Shown piece by piece: positions 26,282 to 34,549 of a stretch of DNA of 64,000 nt. The notes under the pieces were generated by a model that was not told the origin of the DNA, did not search any database, and saw only the letters and a list, made by a program, of their open reading frames with translations. Origin of the DNA: Priestia taiwanensis. Lineage in GTDB: Bacteria; Bacillota; Bacilli; Bacillales; Bacillaceae_G. Positions within the stretch are counted from its first letter, which is position 1; each line of letters opens with the position of its first letter. The stretch covers positions 124,001 to 188,000 of the forward strand of contig NZ_BMFK01000001.1 in NCBI RefSeq assembly GCF_014638355.1, in the 5' to 3' direction. The position numbers were made by a program, and so were the translations under genes.

Positions 26282-26929
26282 ATGAAAAAAGAAAACCGTA
26301 CTGCAAATTTTTATGATGTGATCCGTGAGCGTCGTTCTGTTCGCTTCTATGATGCTTCTTATAAAATGATGGACGAGGAAATTAAAGAAATTCTGGAGGA
26401 AGCAATGCTTGCACCGAGCGGAGTAAATTTAAATCCGTGGCGCTTCATGGTCTTCACAGATCAAGAGCTAAAGGATAAATTACTTCCGATGGCATCAGGT
26501 CAGCCACAAGTAGCTGATGCGTCTGCGGTTATTGTTGTATTAGGAGACATGGATGCTTACACAGTAGAGAATGCAGATACGATTAACCAACGTGCTGTTG
26601 ATGCTGGATTCATGACAGAAGAAATTAAAAACAGAATTAATAGCAGTGTACAAGAATTTTACGGTTCTGTAAGTGACGAAGATAAAAAAGAATGGCAAAT
26701 GCTTGATGGTGGGCTTCTAGCGATGCAATTAATGTTAGCGGCGAAAGCAAGAGGATACGATACAGTGCCGATGCTTGGCTACAACGTGGAAGAATTCCGT
26801 AAAGAGTTCAATGTTCCAGATAACTTAGTGAATATCTTAATGATTACAGTTGGTAAAGCAGCACAACCAGGATTCCCAACTGTACGATTAGGCGTAGATG
26901 AAGTTACTTCTTGGAATGGAAATAAGTAA
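26282..26929 (+). CDS. Nitroreductase family flavoprotein
   Basis: An FMN nitroreductase of 215 residues from the ATG at 26282, chosen because GGGGGAT lies 7 bp upstream; the in-frame ATG at 26267 has no ribosome site. IRERRSVRFYD and APSGVNLNPWRF are the FMN-binding signatures; LLAMQLMLAAKARGYDT is the usual dimer helix. Divergent from the HxlR regulator, so it is probably induced by electrophiles or nitro compounds. Similar in length to the nitroreductase at 21511 but clearly a different subgroup. Confidence 0.9.
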   Translation: MKKENRTANFYDVIRERRSVRFYDASYKMMDEEIKEILEEAMLAPSGVNLNPWRFMVFTDQELKDKLLPMASGQPQVADASAVIVVLGDMDAYTVENADTINQRAVDAGFMTEEIKNRINSSVQEFYGSVSDEDKKEWQMLDGGLLAMQLMLAAKARGYDTVPMLGYNVEEFRKEFNVPDNLVNILMITVGKAAQPGFPTVRLGVDEVTSWNGNK

Positions 26930-26934
26930 TGGTT

Positions 26935-26978
26935 GTAAGTGGGGAATCGTTGTGATGAAAGATTCCCCGCATACTTAC
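26935..26978 (+). terminator. Hairpin between nitroreductase and luciferase-like gene
   Basis: GTAAGTGGGGAATC pairs with GATTCCCC-GCAT-ACTTAC over 14 bp with a bulge. There is no T-run, so termination would be partial; it may separate the two transcripts. Confidence 0.45.
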
Positions 26979-27030
26979 TTGAATGATGGATATTCATTAT
27001 CGATATTAACGACGAAAGAAGGAGAAAAGA

Positions 27031-28023
27031 ATGAAATTAAGTGTGTTAGATCAAACACCAACACCAAATGGACAAACGTCTCAAGAAACATTGCAACATA
27101 CAATTGAATTAGCAAAAGTAGTAGATGACTTAGGGTACAACAGAATATGGTATTCAGAGCATCATGGTTCACCGAACTTAGCGAGCGCTTCACCTGAGAT
27201 TATGATTTCTCATATTGCCTCCACTACGAAACGTATTCGTGTCGGATCTGGTGGGATTATGTTGATGCATTATTCCCCGCTCAAAATGGCAGAAGTATTT
27301 AAAACGTTATCAACATTACATCCAGGAAGAATTGATTTCGGTGTAGGTCGTGCACCTGGTGGAGATCGCTTCTCAACGCTTGCATTGCATGAAGGAAGAC
27401 ATCCGAATGTGTTGAATTCCTACGATAAATTAATGGAGACGATGATGTTTATGACGGAAACAATGCCTGAGGATCATGTGTATAGTCGTACGCTAGCGGC
27501 ACCAGTAGGAGCCCCATTACCAGAAGTGTGGTTATTAGGTTCTAGTGGAAGCAGTGCTGCTCAAGCAGGAAGATTTGGTATTGGGTACTCGTTCGCTCAG
27601 TTCATCAGTGGTGACTTATCATCTTCCATGCTGGATGCATATCGTAAGAACTTTACACCGTCGGAATTCATGGAGAAACCTCAGATTAACGTAGGGTACT
27701 TTGCGATGGCAGCAGAAACAGAGGAAGAAGCAGAGTATCATGCAGCTAGCTTAGATTTAAATTTATTATTTTTAGATAAAGGAATGCCGTTCCAAATTCT
27801 CACGCCAGAAGAGGCTCTGAATTATTCGTATACGGAAATAGATAAAATGCAAATCGAAAACAATCGTAAACGATTCCTTGTCGGAAGTGCCAAACAGGTT
27901 GCACATACATTGCGTGAACATGAAGAGAAATTCGGTATAAGTGAGGCAATGATTGGAACAATTAGTCATAGTCATGAAGCGAGAGTACAATCGTATCAAT
28001 TATTAGCAAAAGAACTTTTATAA
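27031..28023 (+). CDS. LLM-class flavin-dependent oxidoreductase (luciferase-like)
   Basis: A 330-residue TIM-barrel flavin monooxygenase of the bacterial luciferase superfamily (MsnO8-like subgroup). LSVLDQTP at the start, YSEHHGSPNLASASPEI, and GSGGIMLMHYSPLKMAEVF are typical of the group. RBS GAAGGAGAAAAG precedes the ATG. It leads a four-gene run (DUF896, Rrf2, ABM monooxygenase) on the same strand with short gaps. It probably oxidises a small organic compound with reduced FMN; the substrate is unknown. Confidence 0.88.
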   Translation: MKLSVLDQTPTPNGQTSQETLQHTIELAKVVDDLGYNRIWYSEHHGSPNLASASPEIMISHIASTTKRIRVGSGGIMLMHYSPLKMAEVFKTLSTLHPGRIDFGVGRAPGGDRFSTLALHEGRHPNVLNSYDKLMETMMFMTETMPEDHVYSRTLAAPVGAPLPEVWLLGSSGSSAAQAGRFGIGYSFAQFISGDLSSSMLDAYRKNFTPSEFMEKPQINVGYFAMAAETEEEAEYHAASLDLNLLFLDKGMPFQILTPEEALNYSYTEIDKMQIENNRKRFLVGSAKQVAHTLREHEEKFGISEAMIGTISHSHEARVQSYQLLAKELL

Positions 28024-28043
28024 GTAGAAAGGTGGAAAAAACA

Positions 28044-28280
28044 ATGATTCCAATTTTAGATCGTATTAACGTATTAGCGAGAAAACAACGTGCAGAAGGG
28101 TTAACAGAAGAGGAGAAAAGAGAGCAACAACAACTCCGTAAAGAGTATATTCAAATTTTCCGGGGTCAATTAGTACAAACATTTTCAGGATTAACAATAT
28201 TAGATCCGCTAGGTAATGACGTGACACCAGAAAAGCTGAGAAAAGAACAACAAAAATTAAAAGAGCATGCTGGCGCATGA
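28044..28280 (+). CDS. DUF896 (YnzC-like) small protein
   Basis: A 78-residue DUF896 protein (ILDRINVLARKQRAEGLTEEE and LRKEYIQIFRGQL are the conserved helices). The ATG at 28044 is preferred over the GTG at 28032 because GAAAGGTGG lies at the right distance. Its stop overlaps the next start by ATGA. The B. subtilis homologue YnzC belongs to the LexA-controlled sosA operon; here the context differs, and the function is unknown. Confidence 0.88.
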   Translation: MIPILDRINVLARKQRAEGLTEEEKREQQQLRKEYIQIFRGQLVQTFSGLTILDPLGNDVTPEKLRKEQQKLKEHAGA

Positions 28281-28756
28281 AAATGACAGCTGGTGTGGAA
28301 CAAGCCGTATATGCGTTGTTGTTGCTGAATCGATTGCCTAAGCATGCGATGGTATCAGGTGAATCACTCAGCAAACAACTGCAAGTTTCTCCAACGTATC
28401 TTCAAAAGCTCATGAGAAAACTTGTACAAGCAGGGCTTGTTTCATCCGTGTCAGGGGTAAAAGGAGGATTTCAATTATTAGTTAATGCCAAGGATATTCG
28501 AATATATGACGTATATATTGCGGTAGAAGGTGTGGAATCTCTGTATCGTTCAAACGGAATTTTTCATACAATCTTCCATTTGAAAGAGAATACGACTTGT
28601 TTATTGTCAGATGTCATGCGAGAAGCAGAAGATGCTTGGCAATCTATCTTAAAAGGAACAACCATTGCGTCTTTACATGAAGCGCTTAACAATAATGCTT
28701 CATATGAGGAGCTGATGAAAGTGGATGCCTTTTTACGAGAAAAAATGGTGATATGA
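28277..28756 (+). CDS. Rrf2 family regulator
   Basis: A 159-residue Rrf2-type winged-helix protein. VEQAVYALLLLNRLP, VSPTYLQKLMRKLVQAGLV and GGFQLLVNAKDIRIYDVY follow the family pattern. The Fe-S cysteine trio of IscR-like members is reduced to a single Cys in TTCLLSDVM, so it is probably not a cluster sensor. It overlaps the DUF896 gene by 4 bp and is likely to regulate its own operon. Confidence 0.87.
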   Translation: MKMTAGVEQAVYALLLLNRLPKHAMVSGESLSKQLQVSPTYLQKLMRKLVQAGLVSSVSGVKGGFQLLVNAKDIRIYDVYIAVEGVESLYRSNGIFHTIFHLKENTTCLLSDVMREAEDAWQSILKGTTIASLHEALNNNASYEELMKVDAFLREKMVI

Positions 28757-28778
28757 AAATAATAGTGGAGGTAATACA

Positions 28779-29063
28779 ATGTTTGTTCGAGTCGTAACAT
28801 TGAATAGCAAAGAAGGCAAGGAAGAAGAAGTACGTCAATTGGGACGAAATATGCTTGTGCCAATTAACAAAAAAGCAGGGTGTGTAGATGTGCATTTCTT
28901 AGAGCCTACTACAGCGAATGATTCATCATTTGGTGTCATTAGTATGTGGGAAGACCAACAAGCGCTGAATGAGATGAAAGAAAGTGATGGATATTGTACG
29001 CTTATTCAACAGATGCAACCGCTACTGAAATCCGTGACAGATTGTGTATATTGGACAGATTAA
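28779..29063 (+). CDS. Antibiotic biosynthesis monooxygenase (ABM) domain protein
   Basis: A 94-residue ferredoxin-like ABM domain (RVVTLNSKEGKEEEVRQL, PTTANDSSFGVISMWEDQQALNEM). Small homologues form dimers and act on quinones, haem or aldehydes without a cofactor. GTGGAGGTAAT is the ribosome site. Last gene before a strong terminator; context with the flavin enzyme suggests a common pathway. Confidence 0.82.
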   Translation: MFVRVVTLNSKEGKEEEVRQLGRNMLVPINKKAGCVDVHFLEPTTANDSSFGVISMWEDQQALNEMKESDGYCTLIQQMQPLLKSVTDCVYWTD

Positions 29064-29100
29064 GCGTTGATGCGTGAATATGCAGAAATAAGACAACAAT

Positions 29101-29144
29101 AAAAGGTCATTGTGCGGACATATATCCAAACAATGACCTTTTTT
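29101..29144 (+). terminator. Terminator of the luciferase-like operon
   Basis: AAAAGGTCATTGT pairs with ACAATGACCTTTT, then T-run. A strong intrinsic terminator. Confidence 0.92.
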
Positions 29145-29229
29145 GATGTGTATATAGAGTACAATCTATGTTGCTGGATAAATACCCTTCCTTTGGTAAC
29201 GATAAAAAGTGAAATGGAGGTGGCATAGC

Positions 29230-30528
29230 TTGGTTTTTGTGAATATATTGATGGTCGTATTGTTAATTATTTTCACTGCTTTCTTCGTCGCGGCAGAATT
29301 TGCGATGGTGAAAGTGAGAAGTACGAAAATTGATCAGTTCGTGTTAGAAGGTAGAAAAGGAGCCGTTGCAGCTAAGAAGGTAACGTCGAATTTAGATGAG
29401 TATTTATCAGCTTGTCAATTAGGAATTACCGTTACGGCAATGGGATTAGGGTGGTTAGGTGAACCAACGATTGAGAGGTTGTTACACCCGTTATTTCATA
29501 GCTGGAATATTAATTCGCATCTAGCTAGTGTACTGTCCTTAGCAATTGCATTTCTTATTATGACTTATTTACATGTAGTAGTAGGAGAATTAGCACCGAA
29601 AACATTTGCCATCCAAAAAGCAGAAAAAGTAACGCTATTGCTGTCCCAACCACTTATTTGGTTTTATAAAATGATGTATCCGTTCATTCGCTTGTTAAAT
29701 GGTTCGGCGCGTTTCTTAACACGCCTCTTTGGATTGAAGCCAGTATCTGAACATGAGATGGCACATTCGGAGGAGGAGTTACGTCTCATCCTTTCAGAGA
29801 GTTATCAACGTGGGGAAATTAATCAAGCGGAATTTAAATATGTAAATAATATCTTTGAATTTGATAATCGTCTTGCAAAAGAAATTATGGTACCTCGTAC
29901 AGAAGTTATTGGTCTACATAAGGAGGCTTCGTTGAAGGAACATATTCGAACAATTCAACGAGAGCAATATACACGTTATCCTGTATTTGGCGAAGATAAG
30001 GATGAGATTATAGGAATGGTTAATGTGAAGGATTTTTTTATTCGTTATCTGAAGAAGCGAGGAGAAGCATTGCATACAATCAATTCTTACATACGTCCTG
30101 TTATTCAAGTAATAGAGACGATTCCGATTCGTGCTTTGTTAGTAGAGATGCAGAAGAAACGTAGTCCGATGGCTGTATTATATGACGAGTACGGTGGAAC
30201 GGCTGGAATTGTGACAATAGAAGATATTCTTGAGGAAATAGTAGGGGAGATACGAGATGAGTATGATGAGGATGAACATGCTCCAATTCAACATATTAGC
30301 GATACGCACAAAATTGTAGACGGAAAAGTACTGATATATGAAATAAATGTGTTGCTAGATTTGCACTTGGATGACAAGGGGATAGATACGATTAGTGGGT
30401 GGATAATGGCTCAGAACTATCATCTCCAAGAGGGGGAATCTCTTGAAGTGGAAGGGTATGAATTCAAGGTACTATCTAGAGGATTACATTATATGAAGCA
30501 AATAGAAATTAAAGAGAAGAAGGAATAG
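29230..30528 (+). CDS. CNNM/CorC-type (HlyC/CorC) membrane protein
   Basis: A 432-residue protein with the DUF21/CNNM transmembrane domain (residues about 1-190; FFVAAEFAMVKVR, GELAPKTFAIQ), two CBS domains (about 205-330) and a CorC_HlyC C-terminal domain (about 345-425). The TTG at 29230 is chosen because GGAGGTGG lies 5 bp upstream; the GTG at 29209 has none. Bacterial relatives (YhdP, MpfA) export magnesium and some contribute to heat or stress tolerance. Single-gene unit with its own terminator. Confidence 0.88.
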   Translation: MVFVNILMVVLLIIFTAFFVAAEFAMVKVRSTKIDQFVLEGRKGAVAAKKVTSNLDEYLSACQLGITVTAMGLGWLGEPTIERLLHPLFHSWNINSHLASVLSLAIAFLIMTYLHVVVGELAPKTFAIQKAEKVTLLLSQPLIWFYKMMYPFIRLLNGSARFLTRLFGLKPVSEHEMAHSEEELRLILSESYQRGEINQAEFKYVNNIFEFDNRLAKEIMVPRTEVIGLHKEASLKEHIRTIQREQYTRYPVFGEDKDEIIGMVNVKDFFIRYLKKRGEALHTINSYIRPVIQVIETIPIRALLVEMQKKRSPMAVLYDEYGGTAGIVTIEDILEEIVGEIRDEYDEDEHAPIQHISDTHKIVDGKVLIYEINVLLDLHLDDKGIDTISGWIMAQNYHLQEGESLEVEGYEFKVLSRGLHYMKQIEIKEKKE

Positions 30529-30555
30529 ATGGATAGGTAGTCGGCTTGTTCTGGA

Positions 30556-30586
30556 GTAGGTTTTCTTTTAGAAAGCCTACTTTTTT
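30556..30586 (+). terminator. Terminator after CNNM gene
   Basis: GTAGGTTTTC and GAAAGCCTAC (one G-U) around 5 nt, followed by TTTTTT. Confidence 0.9.
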
Positions 30587-30609
30587 GTGACGCATTATTT
30601 CGATAAAAA

Positions 30610-30625
30610 TATGCATTTATGCATA
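30610..30625. promoter_or_regulatory. PlcR box of cytK
   Basis: TATGCATTTATGCATA matches the PlcR consensus TATGNAN4TNCATA at every defined base. It lies 81 bp before the cytK start. PlcR with its PapR peptide activates extracellular virulence genes in the B. cereus group. Confidence 0.93.
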
Positions 30626-30706
30626 AAGTTTGAAAGCGTTTTCTTTCTATGTTACCATTTGACTGAAATATGACATATTTCGACAAAAATAAAGGGGGAA
30701 TGTTTT

Positions 30707-31702
30707 ATGAAACGTACAAAAACATGTTTAACGTATTTATCTTTATCTACTATTCTAGTAAGTAGTGCTTTTGTGTATTCTATACCGTCCGCATATGCGC
30801 AAACGGTTTCGCAAGTGGTGACGGATATTGGGAAAGAGGCAAAGACGTATACAAGCTATAATACGTTTAACAATGAACAAGCGGATAATATGACAATGTC
30901 ATTGAAGGTTACATTTATCGATGATCCTAGTAGCGATAAGCAAATTGCTGTTTTGAATACAACAGGTAGCTTTATCGATGCAAATACTTCTATTAGTGAT
31001 AAACCTGTTGATGGGTATCCTTTTCCAGGGGCAAGTGCAACGCTTCGTTATCCATCCGAATATGATGTTTCGATGAATCTTCAAGATACTAGTGCGAAAT
31101 TCTTTAACGTAGCACCGACAAATGCAGTAGAAGAAACAACAGTAACTTCAGGTGTATCTTATCAACTTGGGGGTGCAATTAAGGTTACAGATAAAGGCGG
31201 AGAAGTTAGCGCAACTGGTGGAATGACATGGACTGATACAGTAAGTTATAAACAAACAAGCTATAAAACAAACTTAGTAGATCAAACAAATAAAAACGTA
31301 AAGTGGAATGTGTTCTTCAACGGGTATAACAACCAAAACTACGGAATATATACACGTGATTCTTACAATACAATGTATGGCAATCAATTATTCATGTATT
31401 CTCGTACATATCCATATGAAACGGATGCAAGAGGAAATCTAGTACCGATGGATCAGCTACCAGCATTAACAAATAGCGGATTTTCTCCTGGTATGATTGC
31501 GGTTGTTATTGCAGAGAAGAACATAGAGAAATCAGATGTTCAAGTCGCGTATACAAAGCATTCTGATGACTATGCGCTTCGTCCAGGATTTACATTTGGA
31601 GTAGCAAACTGGGTAGGAAATAATATCAAATATGTTGATAAAGATACGTTTGATAAATCATTTACGCTAGATTGGAAGAATAAGAAGTTACAAGAGAAAT
31701 AA
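30707..31702 (+). CDS. cytK: Cytotoxin K, beta-barrel pore-forming toxin
   Basis: A 331-residue secreted toxin of the staphylococcal alpha-haemolysin family. A signal peptide (residues 1 to about 31, ending SAYA) precedes the mature protein. DNMTMSLKVTFIDDPS, PGASATLRYPS, a Gly/Thr-rich prestem (GGAIKVTDKGGEVSATGG) and the C-terminal ALRPGFTFGVANWVGNN match CytK. It forms heptameric pores in host membranes. RBS AAAGGGGGAATG lies upstream. Compared from memory, it is closest to CytK rather than haemolysin II, which carries a C-terminal extension; whether it is the CytK-1 or CytK-2 type cannot be decided here. Confidence 0.93.
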   Translation: MKRTKTCLTYLSLSTILVSSAFVYSIPSAYAQTVSQVVTDIGKEAKTYTSYNTFNNEQADNMTMSLKVTFIDDPSSDKQIAVLNTTGSFIDANTSISDKPVDGYPFPGASATLRYPSEYDVSMNLQDTSAKFFNVAPTNAVEETTVTSGVSYQLGGAIKVTDKGGEVSATGGMTWTDTVSYKQTSYKTNLVDQTNKNVKWNVFFNGYNNQNYGIYTRDSYNTMYGNQLFMYSRTYPYETDARGNLVPMDQLPALTNSGFSPGMIAVVIAEKNIEKSDVQVAYTKHSDDYALRPGFTFGVANWVGNNIKYVDKDTFDKSFTLDWKNKKLQEK

Positions 31703-31708
31703 GTAAAA

Positions 31709-31747
31709 AATAAGCCATCATGATCATATAGGTCACGATGGCTTATT
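31709..31747. terminator. Bidirectional terminator
   Basis: AATAAGCCATC-A-TGA pairs with TCA-C-GATGGCTTATT, flanked by A and T tracts on both sides. It serves cytK and the convergent hydrolase gene. Confidence 0.85.
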
Positions 31748-31751
31748 CCTA

Positions 31752-33200
31752 TTATTTGTTCACTTTCTTAAATGTAAATGGTTTGTCGTTAAATAAAACA
31801 ACGGAGTGGACTTGAATTTCATGCAATGTTCCTGCTGCGTTCATTTGGTAAGCGAGCAAAATTTTCATTTCAATGTGCATCCAGTCAAATGTGGATGAGA
31901 AGACATCATAATGATAATGAGTGAGTGGTGCTTCTACATCTAAAAACTTAAAGTAGAGTTCATTGTTTTTCTCATAGACCTCAAGTGTTCCATAAGCAGG
32001 ATGCTCGAATGTTCCAGTGAAGTCTTGTACAGGATGAGATGGATTTGTGTCTTTTACTTGTTTCGGAAGTAGGTCATTAAATTGGTTCATCATTTCTTTA
32101 AACTTGCCACTATCTTCAACCGCGCGCTTATGCCAATCGATAGGAGATAAGTCAAGTAGTTCGTCGTACATGTGATGAGCCATGTACAGAGGAAGTAGGG
32201 ACCCACTTACGTTTGTTAAAATAACAATACCGATATTTTCGGTTGGCATAAAGGAAGCGAAGGCAGAGAATCCGTCAATATTCCCTCCGTGATGAACCAT
32301 TTTGTATCCACGGTAGGAACTAATGAACCAGCCAAGACCATAACTATTTACTGGCGATTCAGGGACAGTAAGTAATGGTTGGTCAGGAACTTGGTTGTGT
32401 GGTGTATACAGTTGCTGTAGTAATGCAGTGTCAAGAATCTGGTGGTCATTCATTTTACCTTGATTAAGGTGTAGTAGAAGCCATTTTGCCATATCTTCGA
32501 CGGTAGAGTTAATACATCCAGCAGCTCCGACTGTATCAATGTTGCGGAATGGTATTTCGATGATGTCGCCATCTTTCTCTATGTAAGGAAGCGCAGCGTT
32601 ATCGTTACGCTTAGAGTCATTCACAGAGAAATTCGTATTATCCATTTGGAGAGGTTGTAGAATATGGTCAGTAGTATATTGCTCCCACGTCTGATTTGTA
32701 ATACTTTCAACCATATAGCTCATCGTAGCGTACATTAAATTGTTATATAAGAAAGTCGTACGAAGTGGTGCATCTAGTGGCAAGTGCTTAAGTTTGTCGA
32801 CAATGCCTTTCCTACTTAATGCAGAGTTGTACCATACCATATCATGACGACTTACGCCAGAACGATGAGCAGCAAGGTCACGTGCTGTAAGTTGTGTACT
32901 AGCTACTTTGTCTAATAAAGAGAAAGAAGGGACGTAATCTTGAACCGGTGCATCCCAGTCGAATTTCTTCTGTTGAGCAAGTAAACTTAAGGAGAACGCA
33001 CCAAATGCCTTTGAAGAAGAACCGATGGCGAAAAGTGTTTGCGGTGTAACGCGTTCTTTCTTTTCAAGATTACGGTATCCAAATCCTTGTGAGAGAATAA
33101 CTTTACCGTCTTTTACAATTGCGACAGCAGCACCTGGTACGTGCAAATCTTGCATCATTTTTTCAAACGTTGTTTCGAGGGCAGTTTCTATTTTCGTCAT
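31752..33200 (-). CDS. Beta-lactamase-fold serine hydrolase
   Basis: A 482-residue class C beta-lactamase-like hydrolase. GSSSKAFG carries the SxxK nucleophile and base, FLYNNLMY the YxN motif, and MVHHGGNIDG the HxG motif. The C-terminal 110 residues (FTGTFEHPAYGTLEVYEKNN) are a DUF3471-like beta domain. The start at 33200 is chosen because GGAGGTTC lies just upstream; 33215 would be a TTG inside the ribosome site. There is no signal peptide, so it is probably cytoplasmic, and acts as an esterase or peptidase rather than a resistance enzyme. Confidence 0.87.
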   Translation of the reverse strand: MTKIETALETTFEKMMQDLHVPGAAVAIVKDGKVILSQGFGYRNLEKKERVTPQTLFAIGSSSKAFGAFSLSLLAQQKKFDWDAPVQDYVPSFSLLDKVASTQLTARDLAAHRSGVSRHDMVWYNSALSRKGIVDKLKHLPLDAPLRTTFLYNNLMYATMSYMVESITNQTWEQYTTDHILQPLQMDNTNFSVNDSKRNDNAALPYIEKDGDIIEIPFRNIDTVGAAGCINSTVEDMAKWLLLHLNQGKMNDHQILDTALLQQLYTPHNQVPDQPLLTVPESPVNSYGLGWFISSYRGYKMVHHGGNIDGFSAFASFMPTENIGIVILTNVSGSLLPLYMAHHMYDELLDLSPIDWHKRAVEDSGKFKEMMNQFNDLLPKQVKDTNPSHPVQDFTGTFEHPAYGTLEVYEKNNELYFKFLDVEAPLTHYHYDVFSSTFDWMHIEMKILLAYQMNAAGTLHEIQVHSVVLFNDKPFTFKKVNK

Positions 33201-33305
33201 TATTTGAACCTCCAACTAGTATTTTTTCGTGCATACAAGTAGTTCTCTACTTCGATTGGAAAATCCTTGAAAAATTTTAAAAATTATTAAATTCTTCACA
33301 ATGTG

Positions 33306-33342
33306 TTGACTTCCTTTTTCGTTGTAACTATAATTGTTACAA
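33306..33342 (+). promoter_or_regulatory. Promoter of the Rrf2 gene with operator over the -10 box
   Basis: TTGACT (33306-33311), 17-bp spacer, TATAAT (33329-33334). The palindrome TTGTAAC-N7-GTTACAA (33322-33342) is centred on the -10 box. The same palindrome recurs before the frnE-like gene, implying autoregulation by the Rrf2 protein. Confidence 0.85.
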
Positions 33343-33346
33343 CGAG

Positions 33347-33790
33347 GTGATACTTATCAAAATTAGTAGTCGTTTTACGATTGCGGTTCATATTTTGTCG
33401 CTTATACATAGTAGTCCGGCACCTATTTGTACGTCGGAATATATGGCGGGAAGTGTGAATACGAATCCAGTTATTATTCGCAAAGTACTAGCTTATTTGA
33501 AGAAAGCTAATCTTGTGTACGTGAAGCGTGGTACAGGTGGTGCATATCTTATGAAAGAGCTGAGTGATATAACGTTACTTGATGTGTATCGAGCGGTCGA
33601 TGTCGTGGAAGAGGAGAAGTTATTCCATTTTCACGAGAAGCCAAATCCTGATTGTCCAATTGGTGCTAACCTCCAACTTGTGTTAGAAGTACTTCTCGTA
33701 CAAGCACAAGAAGCAATGGAAGCTGTGTTGAACAGCGTAACGATGGAGCAATTACTTGCATCATTAGATAAGCAAATACATGCGAACTAG
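33347..33790 (+). CDS. Rrf2 family regulator (YwnA-like)
   Basis: An Rrf2-type repressor of about 143-147 residues. KISSRFTIAVHILSLI, SVNTNPVIIRKVLAYLKKANLV and RGTGGAYLMKELSDITLLDVY follow the family; one cysteine (NPDCPIG) is retained. The start is unclear. GTG at 33347 lies inside the ribosome site GAGGTGAT, whereas homologues begin at the MKISSRF position, which here is ATC (33356) at ideal spacing. It probably represses itself and the downstream DsbA-like gene through the shared palindrome. Confidence 0.87.
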   Translation: MILIKISSRFTIAVHILSLIHSSPAPICTSEYMAGSVNTNPVIIRKVLAYLKKANLVYVKRGTGGAYLMKELSDITLLDVYRAVDVVEEEKLFHFHEKPNPDCPIGANLQLVLEVLLVQAQEAMEAVLNSVTMEQLLASLDKQIHAN

Positions 33791-33816
33791 TGCCTACTTT
33801 ACTAGGCACCTATTTT
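33790..33816 (+). terminator. Short hairpin after Rrf2 gene
   Basis: GTGCCTA and TAGGCAC around 6 nt, followed by CTATTTTAT. Likely a weak terminator between regulator and target. Confidence 0.5.
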
Positions 33817-33825
33817 ATAGATGTG

Positions 33826-33846
33826 TTGTAACTATAAAGGTTACAA
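33826..33846. promoter_or_regulatory. Second Rrf2-type operator
   Basis: TTGTAAC-N7-GTTACAA, identical in both arms to the site at 33322-33342, with TATAAA (33833-33838) in its centre as the probable -10 box of the frnE-like gene. Confidence 0.82.
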
Positions 33847-33865
33847 CGAAGGGGAGGAAATAAAT

Positions 33866-34507
33866 ATGTCAGTAAAAGTGAAAGTATATTCCGATTTTGT
33901 TTGTCCATTTTGTTTCGTAGGAAAAGGTCCGTTAGATGAGGTAATGAAAGAGAAAGATATCGAAGTAGAGTGGATGCCGTTTGAACTTCGTCCGAGTCCA
34001 ACACCAAAAATTGATCCGTGGAATGAGCCAGATAAAGTGAATGCATGGAATGCTTTTATCGCTCCAACAGCGAAGAAGTTTGGTGTAGATATGGTGTTGC
34101 CACGTATGTCTCCGCATCCGTACACACATCTTGCATTTGAAGGTTGTCACTTTGCGAAAGAGCATGGAAAAGGAAATGCCTTCTATGAGAGGGTGTTCAC
34201 AGCATTTTTCCAAGAGGAACAAAACATTGAAGAGATCGACGTGTTAACGAAGTTAGCGGAAGAAGTTGGCTTGCAAGCAGAAGCCTTTAAAGAAGCATTA
34301 GTAACACGCAAGTATAAAGACGTACAAGCTGCGGCATTGAAGCATGCGTATGAAGAAGCACGTATTACAGCCGTTCCAACGTTTGTAATTGGTGACCAAG
34401 TAATTCAAGGGCTAGCGAGTAAAGAAAGGTTAGCAGAGGCAATTGATAAAGCTACGGAAAAAGGAAGTACGACAGGGATGCAATGTGACATTGACGGAAA
34501 TTGTTAA
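33866..34507 (+). CDS. DsbA-family thiol oxidoreductase (FrnE-like)
   Basis: A 213-residue cytoplasmic thioredoxin-fold protein with an inserted helical domain. The active site is CPFC (DFVCPFCFVGK) near residue 12, and the cis-proline loop is AVPTFVIG near residue 170. A second Cys pair sits at the C-terminus (MQCDIDGNC), a feature also seen in FrnE proteins linked to oxidative stress. The ATG at 33866 follows GGGGAGGAAAT. A shared operator places it under the upstream Rrf2 protein, suggesting induction by thiol or electrophile stress. Confidence 0.87.
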   Translation: MSVKVKVYSDFVCPFCFVGKGPLDEVMKEKDIEVEWMPFELRPSPTPKIDPWNEPDKVNAWNAFIAPTAKKFGVDMVLPRMSPHPYTHLAFEGCHFAKEHGKGNAFYERVFTAFFQEEQNIEEIDVLTKLAEEVGLQAEAFKEALVTRKYKDVQAAALKHAYEEARITAVPTFVIGDQVIQGLASKERLAEAIDKATEKGSTTGMQCDIDGNC

Positions 34508-34510
34508 CTA

Positions 34511-34549
34511 GAAGAAGCCTACTTTTTGAGGAAGTAGGCTTCTTTTTTT
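34511..34549. terminator. Terminator of frnE-like gene
   Basis: GAAGAAGCCTACTT pairs with AAGTAGGCTTCTTTTTT around a short loop. It overlaps the 3' end of the convergent P450 gene by a couple of bases. Confidence 0.88.

Noticed and set aside
31752..33200. Secreted beta-lactamase resistance gene
   Set aside because: No signal peptide, extra DUF3471-like domain and SSSK/YNN/HHG motifs fit the broad esterase/peptidase group.
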